DNA of 64,000 nucleotides from Gemmatimonas aurantiaca (GCF_037190085.1 NZ_JBBCJO010000005.1:806001-870000); one strand, 5' to 3'; shown: positions 40,720 through 49,083, counted from the first letter of the stretch. Notes: generated from the sequence alone by a model not told the origin. Program-made: numbers and translations.

Positions 40720-41646
40720 CTACCGTTTCCACACCACGTACCGACACGCATTCGCCGTCGGACCGCGATTGTCACGTCTGTCCTGTGTCCTGCGATCCGG
40801 ACTGGCCGTCTCCAGCAATTCCACTTCGTTGGGATCGATGGTCCACAGCGGCGCCCAATCCGGACCGCCGTCTATGCGAGCGCAGGCATCGGGTGGCGGA
40901 GGCTCGGCCGTGAGGAACTGCACGATGCGACGCAGATCGGAACTGTTCAGTCGCTGGATATCCTGACGTCCGAATGTATTGAAGCGGAGACTGGCTTGTC
41001 GGAGAAGTCGCTGCTGGAGATCGAACAGTCTCGCCTGCCTCACGATTTCTTTCGGATCCCGTTCACGGATCGATCGAAGCCAGACGGTGACGGTGGTTCC
41101 TTCTGTCTGCAGCACATCCACACTGGCCAGATGACTGTAGTACTGCCGGTGCCCGATGCGGAGCACCTGCACCCCCGGCTTCGGCATCATCAGAAACTTC
41201 CCCGCCGAGTCGCTCCGGGCATACATCCCGGTTCCGAGCACCCGCACGTCCGCACCCTCCACCGGCGTTCCGTCGACGGCGGAATAGACATATCCGATGA
41301 CTCCCCGCTGGCTCGCCGACGTGGTGATCGTCGGAAGGCGTTGTGTCGACAACGCCAGCGGCACTTCGAGGTTCTGCCGGAGTGTGGTCACTTCGACGCT
41401 GGTCGTCGCCTGGGCATAACCCAGTGCGCGCACCCGCAGCGTATATCTCGCCCCGATCGGCGCGGGAAGACGACATATGCCTTCCGCATCCGTTCGTACG
41501 TCCAGCGTGTCTTCCAGCCATGCGCAACCGGCGCCCGCCACGGCCATGCCCTGCGGATTCGTGACATGCACGGAAACAACGGCGCGCTCTGGTTGTAATC
41601 CGAGGATCGCAGCCATCGCTCCCAGGAACATCCATCTTAAATGCAT
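40720..41646 (-). CDS. Carboxypeptidase-regulatory/plug-like secreted protein
   Basis: 308 aa from ATG 41646, with GGAG six bases upstream. A signal-like hydrophobic N-terminus is followed by two CarboxypepD_reg-type units (VVSVHVTNPQGMAVAGAGCAW and VIGYVYSAVDGTPVEGADVRV). The C-terminus resembles a TonB plug without a barrel (DPNEVELLETASPD, ending in a Cys plus YVVWKR). Same architecture as the 12104-13213 protein. Stops converge with lolA, six bases apart. Function unknown. Confidence 0.72.
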   Translation of the reverse strand: MHLRWMFLGAMAAILGLQPERAVVSVHVTNPQGMAVAGAGCAWLEDTLDVRTDAEGICRLPAPIGARYTLRVRALGYAQATTSVEVTTLRQNLEVPLALSTQRLPTITTSASQRGVIGYVYSAVDGTPVEGADVRVLGTGMYARSDSAGKFLMMPKPGVQVLRIGHRQYYSHLASVDVLQTEGTTVTVWLRSIRERDPKEIVRQARLFDLQQRLLRQASLRFNTFGRQDIQRLNSSDLRRIVQFLTAEPPPPDACARIDGGPDWAPLWTIDPNEVELLETASPDRRTQDRRDNRGPTANACRYVVWKR

Positions 41647-41869
41647 GATCGCTCCGATGGTTTCCGAACTCCTCTGTTCCAAATATCCGATTTCAGATAC
41701 CAAGCCCATCCATATCTTTCAGGGATTGCTAACGGTCTCAAGTATCAGCAGCCCCATCGCGCCTCTCGGGCGAGATACCCATCATAGTGAAAAACCGCCA
41801 AGTTCACCATTCAGCGTCGAGATATGGCCGGCGCAGAGTCAGTGAGAGCGTATGTTGTTAAGGCATATC
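41647..41869. other. Low-GC intergenic region before the IS element
   Basis: 223 bp, visibly less GC-rich than neighbours. It should contain the promoter of the leftward plug-like gene. No gene or repeat recognised; its right edge is the IS insertion site. Confidence 0.5.
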
Positions 41870-41967
41870 TGGTCTGCACCCCGAATCCTGATCCAGCAGG
41901 ACTCACAAAACGGCGGTAGCGTAGAGGCTGGCCCCACGCCCCCAGAGCGGGCGAAGGAGAACAGCGG

Positions 41968-42234
41968 ATGCGGACCAGCAAGTACAGCCCGGAGCAGATC
42001 GCCCAGGCGCTCCGGCAGGCGGAGAGCGGCACGCCCATCGTGGAGATCTGCCGGAAACTCCAGGTGACGGAGCAGACGTTCTTTCGGTGGCGGAAGAAGT
42101 TCGGCGAGCTCGGGACACCGGAGATTCGCGAGCTCCGTCAGCTCCGGGACGAGAACCGGAAGCTCAAGCAGCTCGTCGCCGACTTGAGTCTCGACAAGAC
42201 CATCCTGCAGGACTCCCTGCGAAAAAAATGGTGA
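41968..42234 (+). CDS. IS3-family transposase OrfA
   Basis: 88 aa. Helix-turn-helix (TPIVEICRKLQVTEQTFFRW) followed by a leucine-zipper-like ENRKLKQLVADLSLDKTIL. It ends in AAAAAAA (42222-42228), where a -1 frameshift would fuse it to OrfB, as is usual in this family. It binds the terminal repeats. Confidence 0.93.
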   Translation: MRTSKYSPEQIAQALRQAESGTPIVEICRKLQVTEQTFFRWRKKFGELGTPEIRELRQLRDENRKLKQLVADLSLDKTILQDSLRKKW

Positions 42235-43079
42235 GCCCAGCGCAGCGGCGGACGTGGGTGCGCTGGGTGCAGGAGGCCTATGCGGTGTCCGAGCGGGTCG
42301 CGTGCGATGCCGGTGGGGTGGCGCGGTCGAGCGTGCGCTATGCCAGCATCGCCGCCCCGCAGAAGCCGCTCCGGCAGCGGCTCCGCGAGCTCGCGCAGAC
42401 CCGCGTCGCCTACGGCTATCGGCGCCTCCACGTGCTCCTGTGCCGGGAAGGCTGGTCGGTGAATCACAAGCGGGTCCAGCGGCTCTATCGCGACGAAGGG
42501 CTGACCCAGCAGCGCAAACGACCGAAGCGGCGGCGGAGTGCGGCGCCGCGCGTAGCGCGCCTCCTCCCCGGCGCCGCGAACGAGCGGTGGGCGATGGACT
42601 TCATCCACGATCAACTCGCCGATGGCACCGCGTTTCGTGTGCTGAGCATCGTCGATCTCTACACGCGCGAATGCGTCGGTCTCGTGCCGGCCATCCGGCT
42701 TCGCGCGGACGATGTGGTGGCCACGCTGAGTCGATTGCGCGACGAGCGCGGCATCCCCGCAGTCCTTCAGTGCGACAACGGCAGCGAGTTCACGTCGGTC
42801 ACGCTCGATCACTGGTGCTACTGGAACCAGGTGCGCGTCGACTTCCGTCGGCCGGGCAAGCCAACTGACAACGCCACCATCGAGAGCTTCCACAACAGCT
42901 TTCGCCGTGAGTGCCTCACGCAGCACTACTTTATCGATATCACCGACGCCCAACAGCAGATCGCGCAGTACCGGTCCGAGTACAACAACGATCGGCCCCA
43001 CAGCAGCTTAGGCCACGTGCCACCGGCCCACTTCCGGGCCGCCGTGGCGACCACCGCCAGCGTCTCCAGCTCCGCATAA
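42228..43079 (+). CDS. IS3-family transposase OrfB (DDE integrase core)
   Basis: 283 aa from ATG 42228, in the -1 frame relative to OrfA. An HTH_21 region (YGYRRLHVLLCREGWSVNHK) precedes the rve core with DDE residues in AMDFIHDQ, QCDNGSEF and TIESFHNSFRRECL. Full length, no stop or frameshift. Normally produced as an OrfAB fusion by -1 frameshifting. Confidence 0.93.
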   Translation: MVSPAQRRTWVRWVQEAYAVSERVACDAGGVARSSVRYASIAAPQKPLRQRLRELAQTRVAYGYRRLHVLLCREGWSVNHKRVQRLYRDEGLTQQRKRPKRRRSAAPRVARLLPGAANERWAMDFIHDQLADGTAFRVLSIVDLYTRECVGLVPAIRLRADDVVATLSRLRDERGIPAVLQCDNGSEFTSVTLDHWCYWNQVRVDFRRPGKPTDNATIESFHNSFRRECLTQHYFIDITDAQQQIAQYRSEYNNDRPHSSLGHVPPAHFRAAVATTASVSSSA

Positions 43080-43117
43080 AGTGAGTCGGGCTGGACCAGG
43101 TTTGGGGGCCAGACCAA

Positions 43118-43564
43118 TCAACGAACGACTAACAGCGGCAATGGATCAGCAACTGGGGGCACGTCACGGCGACCACCGACGAGCGTGTCACTCACGAAGT
43201 CGATCCCCCACGTCTCGTTCGGCGCGAGCACCGACGGGCGCGGCACACGGGGGACCGCGAGGCGTTTGCGCGCTCGGGGGCGCACCGCCAGCCCTTCGAG
43301 GCGATACAGCCGCTCGACGCGCTGGTAATTCACACGCAGCCCCTCGCGGACCAGTCGCCAATGCAATCGTGGCACGCCCCACCGCGGATACTGCGCGGCG
43401 AGTGCACACAACCGCGCGCGCAGCGGCACGTCGGTCGCTGGGCGCGTCGGCCGGTAGCGCATCACGCTCCGCTCGAAGCCGAGCACGCGACACACGCGCC
43501 GCTCGCTCACGTCATGCCGCGCCGTCATCTGCGCGACCACGCTCCGGCGCTCTGGCGTGGTCAT
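43118..43564 (-). pseudogene. IS3-family OrfB fragment
   Basis: 148 codons; the first ~128 match an IS3 OrfB (RWGVPRLHWRLVREGLRVNY and WGIDFVSDTLV with the first DDE Asp), then the sequence is unrelated and stops beside the IS junction. The second Asp and the Glu are gone, so it is inactive. It overlaps OrfA by ATGA. Confidence 0.85.
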
Positions 43565-43827
43565 CGCCCTTTTCCCAGGACGTCCTTCAGGATCTGCAGA
43601 TTGAGCGCTTGCTGCGCGACGAGCCGTTTCAAACGCGCATCCTCATCCTCGAGCGCGCGCAGCCGCTTCGCTTCACTCAGTTGCAGGTCACCGTACTTCT
43701 TCTTCCAGGCGTACAGCGTCGGCCGCGAGATGCCGTGGCGACGCATCAACTCCGCCACGCGCGCCCCGGCGGCGTGCTCCTGCAAGATCCCGATGATCTG
43801 TTCCGTCGTGAACCGTGAGGCCTTCAT
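43561..43827 (-). CDS. IS3-family OrfA of the truncated element
   Basis: 88 aa: KASRFTTEQIIGILQEHAAG, HTH MRRHGISRPTLYAWKKKYG and a zipper-like C-terminus. Intact, but its partner is truncated. It is only distantly similar to the OrfA at 41968, so the two elements are of different types. Confidence 0.88.
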   Translation of the reverse strand: MKASRFTTEQIIGILQEHAAGARVAELMRRHGISRPTLYAWKKKYGDLQLSEAKRLRALEDEDARLKRLVAQQALNLQILKDVLGKGR

Positions 43828-43948
43828 ATCGATCCTCCATGCGCACTCAAGTGTGCGACTGGCGTGATCGACTGTCTAGTTCAAACTGGACCGAATGGAG
43901 GGGGGACCGTCAGCCCTCGTTCAGCGTCTCCGGGACGCATGGCAAATG

Positions 43949-44017
43949 GCGTCGATCGCCGCCGACGCGTTACGCTTCACGGTGCCGAAGGGTGTGAAGG
44001 TGGCGGAGCGGCCGTAG
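43949..44017 (+). pseudogene. Duplicated 3' end of lolA
   Basis: 69 bases match the last 69 of lolA (40645-40713) at 66 positions, including the stop codon TAG at 44015-44017. Sequences on either side do not match. It is a remnant left by a duplication or rearrangement that also brought in the IS elements. Confidence 0.9.
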
Positions 44018-44039
44018 GGGCGGACCGGCTCGGCGCCAG

Positions 44040-44696
44040 TCAGATGCCGCCGGGGAGTGGACGTCCATCGGGGTACTCCATGACCGTGACCATCGCTGGC
44101 TTTCCCGGCTCGTACAGGCGCGCAACGGAGCCCATCATGTACCAGGCGCCGTTCCGGTATTCCTGAAAACTCGAGAGGATCATGCGCAGGTTTCCGTTGG
44201 TCTCCTTGACATTCACGGAGAACCGGCGCGTGCTGCCGATGGTTCTCTGAATGTGATAGCCACCGGACTTGGTGAGCTCATCGTACGGGAACTCCACGGC
44301 GTCCTGTGGCATCACCCGGGTCTTTACGCCGTTGGTGGTCGCCGCCTGCTGCCGTTTCAAGGTCTGCTGCTCGATCTGTGTCCCCACCAGGTCCTGTGCG
44401 AGGAACTTCCTGGCGGCCTTGATGTCCTCGGGTGACAGATTGACCATGCGAAAGTTCCGCACCGTGGTGTCGCGCGGGACACCCACGGGCATTTCGCTGG
44501 CTTGAATCAGCGTGAGTGAATCACCTTCACGCCGCCAGACGGTGGTTCGCGCTTTCGTTCCGGGTTGAGCGGCACCGGCGAGCACATGATCGTGCGCGAG
44601 TACCGGCGCGTCATGTCGCGGGGATATGTGAGGGGCATTCAGAATGAATCCGGCCGCTAGTATCAGCCATGATGTGAGGCCACTCTGCATCGGCAT
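44040..44696 (-). CDS. Uncharacterised secreted protein
   Basis: 218 aa from ATG 44696, which has GGAG six bases upstream; a longer frame begins at 44795. The N-terminus is a signal-like hydrophobic stretch (WLILAAGFIL). The body is polar, with TTVWRREGDSLTLIQASEMP and EYRNGAWYMMGSVARLYEPG. No family recognised. It lies just beyond the lolA scrap and its codon use is less GC-biased than neighbouring operons. It shares its direction and general composition with the next lipoprotein upstream; the two could be an acquired pair. Confidence 0.65.
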   Translation of the reverse strand: MPMQSGLTSWLILAAGFILNAPHISPRHDAPVLAHDHVLAGAAQPGTKARTTVWRREGDSLTLIQASEMPVGVPRDTTVRNFRMVNLSPEDIKAARKFLAQDLVGTQIEQQTLKRQQAATTNGVKTRVMPQDAVEFPYDELTKSGGYHIQRTIGSTRRFSVNVKETNGNLRMILSSFQEYRNGAWYMMGSVARLYEPGKPAMVTVMEYPDGRPLPGGI

Positions 44697-44819
44697 CGCA
44701 TCTCCAGATGATCGAGGGGGGGAAGATATCGGCGGGCGAGCCTGTGCCCACCGATATCTGAGGAATCTAGAGGACGTACCTCGAGGAAGAATCATGTCCC
44801 GACGCTCAAGGACCTATGT

Positions 44820-45893
44820 CTACATCTCGTACCCACCATAACAGATCTCGAAAGATCCGACTCCAGTCCAGGTCAGGCCCCCGTCCGTCGTCACGAGGAT
44901 GATCCAAAGCTCACACCACTTGTCGCCCTGCCACCCGCCGCCACCATACATGTTCGTCATGCGGTTGAGGCAGTTGAAGAGAGCCGTTTGCTTATCCTCG
45001 ACGTCGTAGGTCGATTGGTCAAAATCGGCCCAGGCCTGAGGCAGGTCCCATAAGCAGGACGGACTGGGAACTTCGATGCACTCTATGGACTTGGCGAGCG
45101 CCAACGCGAACTTCCACTCCATGTACGCCGTTGCTTCCCACAAATCCCACCGCTCCGCAAAACAAGGGTCTTCGTCGATGGTGGCAGCATGTAACTTCGC
45201 GGGCAAAACGAAATCGACAACGGCCGCAAGCGCATCTCTGACCCCAGGACCTGCGATCGCTGCGGTAGCCAGTGAGTGATCGAGGGAATACTCACTGACC
45301 ATAACCACCGTAGGCGCACCGGCGCTGTCATACATTTCGAGCGTCGTGGACGCCGTGCGCCACTCCTTGTTGGCTTGCACCTGCCGAATAACCTGGCGAT
45401 AAACGGCGGTGCCCCGTTCCTCTCCAACCGTCGAAACGACACGGCTACCTTTGTGCGGGGTGCCTCCCGTCGCATAGATTGCGCGATCGCGAGCTGCATC
45501 GTAGGCGATGCGTTGCCTTTGGGGCGATTGGAACGTGACGCGTGCATTCGGATTGGCTCGCCGGACCATTTCGAGCGCGCTCGATAGCTGGAGCGCCAGC
45601 GTACCGGAAGTAGCAAGGGTCCGCCCACGTTGCCTCGCTTCAGGCGACAGATCCGTCTTGATGAAACTGGCCTTGTCGCCCGCGTGCCCTTGTGATGCCG
45701 AGACGAATGCCAACGTGTCGTGATCATACCGCCAGACGGAGATCCGAACGCTGCCGGACGGAAGGTCCGATACGCTCCTTCGGCCTTCTCCGACTCCGGG
45801 GCCCGCCATGTTCTCTCCTGATGAACAGGCGGCAATGACGACAGCGGTACCGACGGCGATGAAGCCGACGATCCTACGAATGATTCCAGACAT
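44820..45893 (-). CDS. Uncharacterised lipoprotein
   Basis: 357 aa. AGGAG lies six bases before the ATG. Lipobox VIAAC. The mature protein has SVRISVWRYDHDTLAFVSASQG near the start, a helical centre, and a C-terminal region rich in Cys and aromatic residues (DPCFAERWDLWEATAYMEWK and a GGGGW turn), suggesting disulfides outside the cytoplasm. It has features reminiscent of the preceding gene (drop in GC, SxxTLEMYDSAG-type strands) but I recognise no family. Probably part of the accessory block. Confidence 0.65.
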   Translation of the reverse strand: MSGIIRRIVGFIAVGTAVVIAACSSGENMAGPGVGEGRRSVSDLPSGSVRISVWRYDHDTLAFVSASQGHAGDKASFIKTDLSPEARQRGRTLATSGTLALQLSSALEMVRRANPNARVTFQSPQRQRIAYDAARDRAIYATGGTPHKGSRVVSTVGEERGTAVYRQVIRQVQANKEWRTASTTLEMYDSAGAPTVVMVSEYSLDHSLATAAIAGPGVRDALAAVVDFVLPAKLHAATIDEDPCFAERWDLWEATAYMEWKFALALAKSIECIEVPSPSCLWDLPQAWADFDQSTYDVEDKQTALFNCLNRMTNMYGGGGWQGDKWCELWIILVTTDGGLTWTGVGSFEICYGGYEM

Positions 45894-46168
45894 CGACTAC
45901 TCCTGGATATATGATGATGGACAACGACAAGGGATTGACATCAAGACTGCGGTGAAGCGGATACTTGCAACGGACTATGTCACTGGGCTTCCTTGATGAG
46001 GAAGCAGATCTTCACTTGCGCGCAACTATCCCACCTACGACTCGCAATGTCAATACACATCTTGTCCCTATGCCCAACTCAATATCCCATTTTCCAATAA
46101 TTGGTTCACCCGTCTATTTCTGAACGTTGTGCTCTGGCGGATCCCCTCCCCGGGGTTATTCATTGGCC
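45894..46168. other. AT-richer intergenic region
   Basis: 275 bp. TATATC on the minus strand near 45910 is a plausible -10 for the lipoprotein. TTGACA occurs on the plus strand at 45935-45940 but lacks a well-placed -10. No gene or repeat seen. Confidence 0.4.
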
Positions 46169-46555
46169 ATGCTTCCAATGGCCATCCAACGTATTCTCGC
46201 TGTGGTGCACATCGTATTCGGTGCGGCGCTGCTCGCCATGAGCACGCTGCTGGCGATCGTCTCACGAGGCCAATCGGCCAGCATGCTGCCCGATTTCCTG
46301 GCGGCGCTCGCTGTTGGATATCTCGCGATCCATGGAGGTCGGTGGCTCTGGCGTGGTGAGCGTCGGGGCTTCACGCTGGCGGTGGCCGCCAACGCGCTGT
46401 GGCTTGGCCTTCTGTTCTATGCGCGACAGTATCAGCAAATGCCGTATACGAAACCGTTTCCGGTGGCGATCGTGATGCTGCTCGCGACGGTGGTGTGCTG
46501 GATCGTCGCGCGCCATGCTTCGGAAGAATTGGCGACGGATCGGGCGCGGGAGTAG
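46169..46555 (+). CDS. Small integral membrane protein
   Basis: 128 aa from ATG 46169 (upstream codons back to 46127 are possible). Four hydrophobic helices: IVFGAALLAMSTLLAIV, FLAALAVGYLAIHGGRWLW, FTLAVAANALWLGLLFYA, PVAIVMLLATVVCWIVA. No recognised family. Ends 57 bp before palindromic element A, convergent with the toxin gene. Confidence 0.65.
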   Translation: MLPMAIQRILAVVHIVFGAALLAMSTLLAIVSRGQSASMLPDFLAALAVGYLAIHGGRWLWRGERRGFTLAVAANALWLGLLFYARQYQQMPYTKPFPVAIVMLLATVVCWIVARHASEELATDRARE

Positions 46556-46993
46556 ACGGTCCTGTTGTCGGGCGGCGCACGGCGGGCTTTTTGGCGGGCC
46601 GCGGGTTTGAGGGGCGCCCTGCGGGCGCGATACCGGCAGGATGAACAGCAGGATACCTGCAGGATAGTCCTGTGCGGCGAGCAGGCGATGTCGCGTGGCG
46701 GACAGGTGGATTTTGAGTTGAACTGCGGGGAAACAACGGTTGTGAGGAGACCACACGACCGTTGTCCCGCAGTTCATTTCAAGAAAATCCAACTATCCCC
46801 CACGCGACGTCCTCATCGCCCACACTGGACCAATCCTGCTTTATCCGGCAGTTCATCCTGCCGGTATCGCCGCCGCAGGCGGCCCGATATCGCTCGTGAG
46901 TCACCCCAAAGCCGTCGCGCAACGCCCGACAGAGGACCGCCTATTCCCGCGCTTTGCCCCTCAACGATTCTTCCGGGGCGTGGCGCGCGGCGG
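46556..46993. other. 438-bp convergent intergenic region holding palindromic element A
   Basis: Between the small membrane protein and the toxin gene. Apart from element A (46612-46885), the left flank is GC-rich without features and the right flank of 108 bp shows weak similarity (GAGTCACCCC at 46898-46907) to the right flank of element B, so the mobile unit may be slightly longer than its core. Confidence 0.6.
46612..46885. repeat. Palindromic MITE-like element, copy A (274 bp)
   Basis: The whole unit is an imperfect palindrome: the outer ~35 bases (GGGCGCCCTGCGGG... and its inverted partner ...GCAGGCGGCCC) pair, and pairing continues inward through ATACCGGCAGGATGAAC, GTCGCGTGG, TGGATTTT and GAACTGCGGG to a centre near GAGGAGACC. 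It differs from copy B (49126-49401) by two substitutions and two one-base deletions. No coding capacity. A non-autonomous mobile repeat or bidirectional terminator is likely. Confidence 0.88.
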
Positions 46994-47470
46994 CTATACC
47001 GCAAGGGCGGCCAGCACCTCGCGGGCTGTCAGTGTGCGCAGGCCTGCCCCCTTGAAATCGCGCTGGTTGCGGGTCACAACACAATGCGCCTCGATCTTGA
47101 AGGCAGCGACTGCCTGCAACGCGTCTTCGTAATCTTTCATTGCCAACGTCAGTGCCCGCTGAAAGTCGTTGGTATCCAAGGGCACGACATCGACAAGTCC
47201 GAGCAGATCGGCGACGCTCGCCGATGCGACACGCCGATTGCGCTCCCGTTCCACGATGTAGTGCACAGTACCGACGGCATGCGCTGCCACGAACCCCATA
47301 CAGCGACCACGATACAGGGCATCGAAGAGCAGCGCAGCTTCCTGCCCCCACGGCGCTCTATCGAGCAGAAGATCGATCACAATGTTGGTATCGATCAGCA
47401 CCCGTGGACGTTCCTCAGTCGAGGTGAGCGCCTGAGGATGCGCCCGCTCACGAACCCGACGGGCAGGCAC
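46994..47470 (-). CDS. vapC: PIN-domain toxin of a VapBC-type pair
   Basis: 158 aa from GTG 47470, whose G is shared with the antitoxin stop TAG; a start at GTG 47401 is possible. PIN-domain acidic residues are seen at Asp27 (LIDTNI), Asp116 (MKDYEDALQ, with Glu115) and Asp138 (TRNQRDF). The usual second acidic residue near position 65 is not evident (AAHAVGTVHYI), as in some PIN subfamilies. Expected to be an Mg-dependent RNase neutralised by the upstream product. Confidence 0.88.
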   Translation of the reverse strand: MPARRVRERAHPQALTSTEERPRVLIDTNIVIDLLLDRAPWGQEAALLFDALYRGRCMGFVAAHAVGTVHYIVERERNRRVASASVADLLGLVDVVPLDTNDFQRALTLAMKDYEDALQAVAAFKIEAHCVVTRNQRDFKGAGLRTLTAREVLAALAV

Positions 47471-47799
47471 TACCGGTGCGCTCCGTATTTCCGATACAGA
47501 AACTCGCGGCGATCTTCTGCCCCCTCACCAGCTCCCCGCGCCACACCAAGCAGCCGACGAACGGAAGGCGCCAGCCTGTCGAGTTCGTGGGAATCCCCGA
47601 AGACCGGCAGCGCCGTCAGCAGATCGTCAACCAGTTGCGAAATACTGGTGCCACGCTCGGCGGCCGCGCGCTCTGCATTTGCCAGCGCTTCAGGGGAAAG
47701 CGTGAGATTGGTGGGCCGTTTGGATGCACCAGGCGATGAAACCGGCGAGACAACGGTTTCGCGCACCATGCGTCCTCCCGGTTTGGCGGATCTGGCCAT
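47470..47799 (-). CDS. Ribbon-helix-helix antitoxin (DUF6364-like)
   Basis: 109 aa from ATG 47799, which has GGAG six bases upstream. An upstream ATG at 47817 lies inside a palindrome and is less likely. NLTLSPEALANAERAAAERGTSISQLVDDLL is the DNA-binding ribbon-helix-helix; the C-terminal ~50 residues should wrap the toxin. It autoregulates typically through palindromes in the promoter. Stop and toxin start overlap by one base. Confidence 0.85.
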   Translation of the reverse strand: MARSAKPGGRMVRETVVSPVSSPGASKRPTNLTLSPEALANAERAAAERGTSISQLVDDLLTALPVFGDSHELDRLAPSVRRLLGVARGAGEGAEDRREFLYRKYGAHR

Positions 47800-47809
47800 A
47801 GAATTCTCC

Positions 47810-47840
47810 ATGCGCATGTTTGTTTACGAAAAATGCGCAT
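47810..47840 (-). promoter_or_regulatory. Paired ATGCGCAT palindromes, likely VapBC operator
   Basis: Two identical 8-bp palindromes at 47810-47817 and 47833-47840, 23 bp apart, so on the same DNA face about two turns apart. They lie just upstream of the antitoxin start at 47799 and in the shared region with the divergent lipoprotein gene. Ribbon-helix-helix antitoxins commonly bind such pairs. Confidence 0.6.
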
Positions 47841-47907
47841 ATATCAGGCAACCCGCAACATCCCTCCGTCCTGGGATCAAGCTCCACTCCTTCTCCAGGC
47901 CTCCTGC

Positions 47908-49083
47908 ATGATCCGTCTCTACACCTCACTGGTCGCCGGCATGGTCCTGGTGGGATGCACCGGCCCCGCATCCGACACCAACTCGGCAAACCGCATGTCG
48001 GGTGCCAACGCCATGTGGACCGTCGATACGACGCCACTGGTCGTGGTCGGTGACCAAGGCGCAGCCGATACCAACTCGCTGCTCATTCGGGATCTGACAT
48101 TTCTGAACGCCGATGTCCTGGCCGTCACTGACGCCTCCACACAGCGTCTGCTGCTGATCGATAGCACGGGTATGGTCGCGGCCATGGGCCGGTCGGGAGA
48201 TGGTCCTGCGGAATTCCGGGCGATTCACCGGGTCTTTGCCTGCCCCGGCGATACGATCATGACCTGGGACACCGCGCAGCGTCGCACATCGTACTGGACG
48301 CTCGCCGGTTCGTTTGTCCGCGCCTCGACGGTGCTGCACAGTCCAGGAAGAGCCAGCGAGGTGATCGGGGCGTCACCGGATTGCCAGTCACTGCTCTTCA
48401 GAACATGGGATCCGGCATCACGATCCCCACAACAGGCCACGCGTCTCCGGTCGGCGCTCGTGCGCATGGACGTCACGGGCGGCGCACTCGATACGCTCAT
48501 GGTATATGGTGGCACACTCATCGAGCCCCTGCGCGGTGGCGCCGCCGCACAGTTCGGGCCGGTGTTGTTTGCCTCCATACCCGTGAGCGCGAGCATGGGC
48601 ACGCGCATCCTGTTCGGCGATGGCGAACGCTCCGCACTGCAATGGCTCGATTGGTCAGGACGGCACACCGGCACGCTTTCCTGGACGGAGGAGCGTCAGG
48701 CGGTGCAGGCAAACGATGTGGCAAGAGTGACGCAGCACCGGGACAGCCTGCGGCATCTGCATCCCGATCAGGCGAAGTACATCCCCTCGATCGAGTCGCA
48801 CACCATCGCCGATCGGTTGCCGCTGTACGATGCCGTCATCGCGGGCGACAACGGCGCCGTATGGGTGCGCCACTATCGTCTCACCGACGATGGACTCAAC
48901 GCCGATGTCGACCCGCGTCCGGAACGCTGGCGCGTGTTCGACGCCGACGGTTCCTATCGCGGCGACGTGGACATGCCGCGCCGATTTTCACTCCGCGCCA
49001 TTCGTGGAGGGCGGGCAGCCGGCACACACTTGGACAGCGACGACGTGCAGAGCATGCGGATGCACCGGATTCGTGCGAGGTGA
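47908..49083 (+). CDS. 6-bladed-propeller-type lipoprotein
   Basis: 391 aa from ATG 47908. Lipobox VLVGC at about residues 13-17. The LLIRDLTFLNADVLAVTDASTQRLLLID and GDGPAEFRAIHRVF segments are typical of 6-bladed (NHL-like) propellers common in Bacteroidetes and Gemmatimonadota; a repeated pattern continues to IAGDNGAVWVRHY. No enzymatic residues are clear. It is divergent from the toxin-antitoxin pair and converges on the EEP gene with palindromic element B in between. Confidence 0.72.
   Translation: MIRLYTSLVAGMVLVGCTGPASDTNSANRMSGANAMWTVDTTPLVVVGDQGAADTNSLLIRDLTFLNADVLAVTDASTQRLLLIDSTGMVAAMGRSGDGPAEFRAIHRVFACPGDTIMTWDTAQRRTSYWTLAGSFVRASTVLHSPGRASEVIGASPDCQSLLFRTWDPASRSPQQATRLRSALVRMDVTGGALDTLMVYGGTLIEPLRGGAAAQFGPVLFASIPVSASMGTRILFGDGERSALQWLDWSGRHTGTLSWTEERQAVQANDVARVTQHRDSLRHLHPDQAKYIPSIESHTIADRLPLYDAVIAGDNGAVWVRHYRLTDDGLNADVDPRPERWRVFDADGSYRGDVDMPRRFSLRAIRGGRAAGTHLDSDDVQSMRMHRIRAR

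Larger units (their letters stand above)
41870..43116 (+). mobile_element. IS3-family insertion sequence (IS407-like), apparently intact, 1247 bp
   Basis: Terminal inverted repeats of about 36 bp begin TGGTCTG at 41870 and end CAGACCA at 43116; the first 7 bases match exactly and the blocks TCCAGC and GACTCAC are shared. ATC is present on both flanks (41867-41869 and 43117-43119), consistent with a 3-bp target duplication. It carries orfA and orfB with an A7 slippery site between them. All DDE residues are present, so it may be active. Confidence 0.9.
43117..43912 (-). mobile_element. Truncated second IS3-family element
   Basis: OrfA is intact on the minus strand, but OrfB breaks off after about 128 residues, just past the first catalytic Asp, so the 3' half and terminus are missing. 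The upstream edge is probably near 43912 (minus strand begins TGACGGTCCCCCC). The intact IS abuts the broken side. Confidence 0.75.

Noticed and set aside
43864..44166. 100-codon plus-strand frame over the lolA scrap
   Set aside because: Reads the lolA remnant out of its original frame and has no start context; it is a by-product of the duplication.
46565..47911. 448-codon plus-strand frame across palindromic element A and the toxin-antitoxin genes
   Set aside because: It reads through a non-coding palindrome and antisense to vapC/antitoxin; the repeated protein segment at both elements is due to the DNA repeat.
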